Notes under the pieces: model-generated
Databases searched by the model: none
What the model saw: the letters and a program-made list of their open reading frames with translations, nothing else
Told to the model about the DNA's origin: nothing
From: F1-20-MAGs119 sp040401695
GTDB taxonomy: Bacteria > Actinomycetota > Acidimicrobiia > Acidimicrobiales > Ilumatobacteraceae
Reading direction: 5' to 3'
NCBI GenBank assembly: GCA_040401695.1
Contig: JBBANY010000056.1
Span: 1-15,631 of the forward strand
DNA length: 15,631 nt
Program-made: the position numbers and the translations under genes
Shown: in pieces, positions 13,963 through 15,631 of the stretch
Position numbering within the stretch: position 1 is the first letter of the stretch
How the letters are laid out: each line of letters begins with the position of its first letter

Positions 13963-14928
13963 ATGCTCGTCGTTCGTGACCTCTCGAGATCACCGTGGCC
14001 CGGACGCCGCGCCGTCGTCACGATCGGTGCATACGACGGAGTGCACCTCGGCCATCAGTCGGTGATCTCGGCCGTGCGCGCGAAGGCCGCCGCCGACGGC
14101 GCGGTGAGTGTGGTCGTCACGTTCGACCGGCACCCCGCGTCGGTCGTTCGACCCGAGTCCGCGCCGTTGCTCCTCACCGACCTCGACCAGAAACTCGAAC
14201 TTCTCGAGGCGACCGGCGTCGACGCGGTCGTCGTCGTTCCCTTCGACAGGGAACAGGCATCCGAAGAGCCCCACGAGTTCGTGCAGCGCGTTCTCGTCGA
14301 CTGTCTGGCGGTCAGCCACGTAGCGGTTGGCGAGGACTTCCACTTCGGCAGAAACCGTGCGGGCGATGTCACGATGCTGCGTGAGCACGGTGCGAAGAAC
14401 GACTTCACCGTTGGTCCGCTGGAACTGTTGCAGCGTGACGATGGGGTCGATGAACCCGTCAGTTCGACTGCGATCCGTCGCGCGCTGAAAGGCGGCGATG
14501 TCGCTGTCGCATCACGCATGCTCGGACGCTGGTTCGAGGCGCGTGGACCCGTCGTCGACGGAGACCACCGCGGTCGCACGATCGGTTTCGCAACCGCCAA
14601 CGTTCAGGTACCCGGGTTCATCTGTCTTCCGGCAGACGGCGTGTATGCGGGCGTCTACATCAGGCCCGACGGCTCGCGCTGGGCCTGTGCCGTGAACCTC
14701 GGTCGTCGCCCCACGTTCTACGAGCACAGCGACTCGTCGCTGCTCGAGGCCCACCTGATCGATGCGTCAGTGAATCTGTACGGCGAGGCTGCGCGAGTTC
14801 AGTTCACCCATTTCCTGCGTTCGGAACGCAAGTTCAATGGTCCCGACGCGCTGATCGCTCAGGTCAAGCTTGACATCGATCACGCGAGGGAACTTGTGAG
14901 TTCCTTGCCGCCCGACGTGCGTCCGTAG
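13963..14928 (+). CDS. ribF: Bifunctional riboflavin kinase / FAD synthetase
   Basis: Phosphorylates riboflavin to FMN and adenylylates FMN to FAD. The 321-residue length is normal. The N-terminal FAD synthetase domain shows TIGAYDGVHLGHQSVI (20-35, HxGH at 28-31), VVTFDRHPASVVRPES, VGEDFHFGRNRAGD and the late SSTAIRRAL. The C-terminal kinase domain starts near residue 185, with GRTIGFATANVQVPG (usual GRxLGFPTANL, so Pro is replaced by Ala), PADGVYAGVY, AVNLGRRPTF and LEAHLIDASVNLYGEAARVQF, then FLRSERKFNGPDALIAQVKLD. The start is 10 bp after truB. Its last 49 bp overlap the convergent cofH/fbiC gene. rpsO, a frequent next neighbour in other bacteria, is absent. Confidence 0.96.
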   Translation: MLVVRDLSRSPWPGRRAVVTIGAYDGVHLGHQSVISAVRAKAAADGAVSVVVTFDRHPASVVRPESAPLLLTDLDQKLELLEATGVDAVVVVPFDREQASEEPHEFVQRVLVDCLAVSHVAVGEDFHFGRNRAGDVTMLREHGAKNDFTVGPLELLQRDDGVDEPVSSTAIRRALKGGDVAVASRMLGRWFEARGPVVDGDHRGRTIGFATANVQVPGFICLPADGVYAGVYIRPDGSRWACAVNLGRRPTFYEHSDSSLLEAHLIDASVNLYGEAARVQFTHFLRSERKFNGPDALIAQVKLDIDHARELVSSLPPDVRP

Positions 14929-15631
14929 AGCGTGGTGCGCTGCTCGAGTTTGCGACCGAGCGGTGAGACGACCGCACCGAACGAGTCTTCGCTCATCTTC
15001 TGGCCGTGGGCCGCGCCCGCTGCGCGAGAGATGTTCTCGTCCATCAGGGTTCCGCCCAGGTCGTTGCAACCTGCCTGCAGCAACTGACGCGCGCCGTCCA
15101 CACCGATCTTCACCCAGGAGACCTGGATGTTGTCGATCAGTCCGTGGTACGCGATGCGCGCGATTGCATGCATGAGGACGGTCTCGCGGAACGTGGGCCC
15201 CCGTCGCGCCTGGCGCTGGAGGTAGATCGGTGACGCCATGTGCACGAACGGAAGACCGACGAACTCGGTGAACCCGCCGGTCTCGCGCTGCAAGTCGCGC
15301 GTGACGACCATGTGGCGTGCCCACGAGTCGATTCCTTCGATGCTGCCGAACATGATCGTGATGTTTGAGCGAAGGCCGACGGAGTGCGCCACGCGGTGAC
15401 ACTCGAGCCACTCTTCGGTGTTGATCTTGTCGGGGCACAGAATCGCGCGCACCTTGTCGTCGAGGATTTCGGCAGCGGTTCCCGGCAGCGATGCGAGGCC
15501 CGCAGCCTTCAGTCGGGTGAGGTACGAATGCAGTGATTCGTCGAGTCGGCGCGCTCCTTCGGTGACCTCGAGCGCGGTGAAGCCGTGCACGTGGATCTCG
15601 GGGACCGCGTCCTTCACCGCCTGCGCGACGT
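14880..15631 (-). CDS. FO synthase, CofH part (or C-terminal half of fused FbiC), 5' end outside the window
   Basis: Builds the 8-hydroxy-5-deazaflavin chromophore (FO) of coenzyme F420 from tyrosine and the CofG substrate by radical SAM chemistry. About 250 C-terminal residues are present. Characteristic stretches are HVHGFTALEV, GLASLPGTAAEILDDKVR, TIMFGSIEGIDSWARHMVV, GGFTEFVGLPFVHMASPIYL, DNIQVSWVKIGVDGARQLLQ and AGCNDLGGTLMDENISRAAG, ending with EQRTTLYG and a short tail. The frame is open to the window edge. The radical-SAM cysteines (CxxxCxxC) would lie upstream of it, so a stand-alone CofH and a fused FbiC cannot be told apart. The stop lies inside ribF, giving a 49-bp tail-to-tail overlap. 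Confidence 0.93.
   Translation of the reverse strand, partial: VAQAVKDAVPEIHVHGFTALEVTEGARRLDESLHSYLTRLKAAGLASLPGTAAEILDDKVRAILCPDKINTEEWLECHRVAHSVGLRSNITIMFGSIEGIDSWARHMVVTRDLQRETGGFTEFVGLPFVHMASPIYLQRQARRGPTFRETVLMHAIARIAYHGLIDNIQVSWVKIGVDGARQLLQAGCNDLGGTLMDENISRAAGAAHGQKMSEDSFGAVVSPLGRKLEQRTTLYGRTSGGKELTSSLA

Overview
The window reads as ordinary chromosome of a high-GC actinobacterium. Taxonomy is inferred from protein character and layout, not from a database match. Pointers are a plant-type (class II) DAHP synthase, a long actinobacterial-style leucyl-tRNA synthetase, a nadD / LCP-like / rsfS cluster, the C-terminal half of an F420 precursor (FO) synthase, and almost no Shine-Dalgarno sequences. 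An uncultured or Ilumatobacter-like member of the Acidimicrobiia fits best.

Layout. (1) 43-4218, minus strand: a tight four-gene run in the order sigma factor, class II DAHP synthase, serine beta-lactamase-like hydrolase, MFS transporter. Gaps are 3 bp or less, or genes overlap, and a good promoter (TTAACA-17-TATAGT) sits 165 nt upstream of the sigma gene. (2) 4219-4504: a divergent intergenic region with a cluster of G-runs, a plus-strand terminator-like hairpin and the two outward promoters. (3) 4505-6846, plus strand: nadD, a degenerate LCP-like membrane-anchored protein and rsfS joined by GTGA overlaps, then tRNA-Ala(GGC). (4) 6847-9769: a small accessory block with a BamE-like lipoprotein, a DUF3237 protein and, convergent to them, a large lipoprotein with two tandem copies of a DUF1566/Lcl-like domain. 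(5) 9770-14928: leuS (minus) diverges from rbfA-truB-ribF (plus) across 41 bp. (6) 14880-15631, minus strand: the C-terminal part of CofH/FbiC, running off the window and overlapping the ribF 3' end by 49 bp.

Most genes are housekeeping: aromatic amino acid entry (DAHP synthase), NAD synthesis (nadD), ribosome silencing and maturation (rsfS, rbfA), tRNA modification and charging (truB, leuS, tRNA-Ala), and flavin and deazaflavin cofactors (ribF, cofH).

The clearest unifying signal is regulatory. Seven protein genes that begin a transcription unit, or could begin one, were examined. Six of them (nadD, the 6955 lipoprotein, the 7429 gene, leuS, rbfA, ribF) have a TANNNT hexamer ending 6-8 nt before the start codon, and the large lipoprotein has one at 5 nt. 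None has a convincing ribosome binding site. That is the layout of leaderless transcripts, and it also settles several start codons. The sigma gene is the exception, with a long C-rich leader. No mobile element, CRISPR array or clearly new multi-gene system is visible. The oddest items are the divergent sigma factor, the possible AUC start of the hydrolase, the G-run/terminator element and the two lipoproteins.
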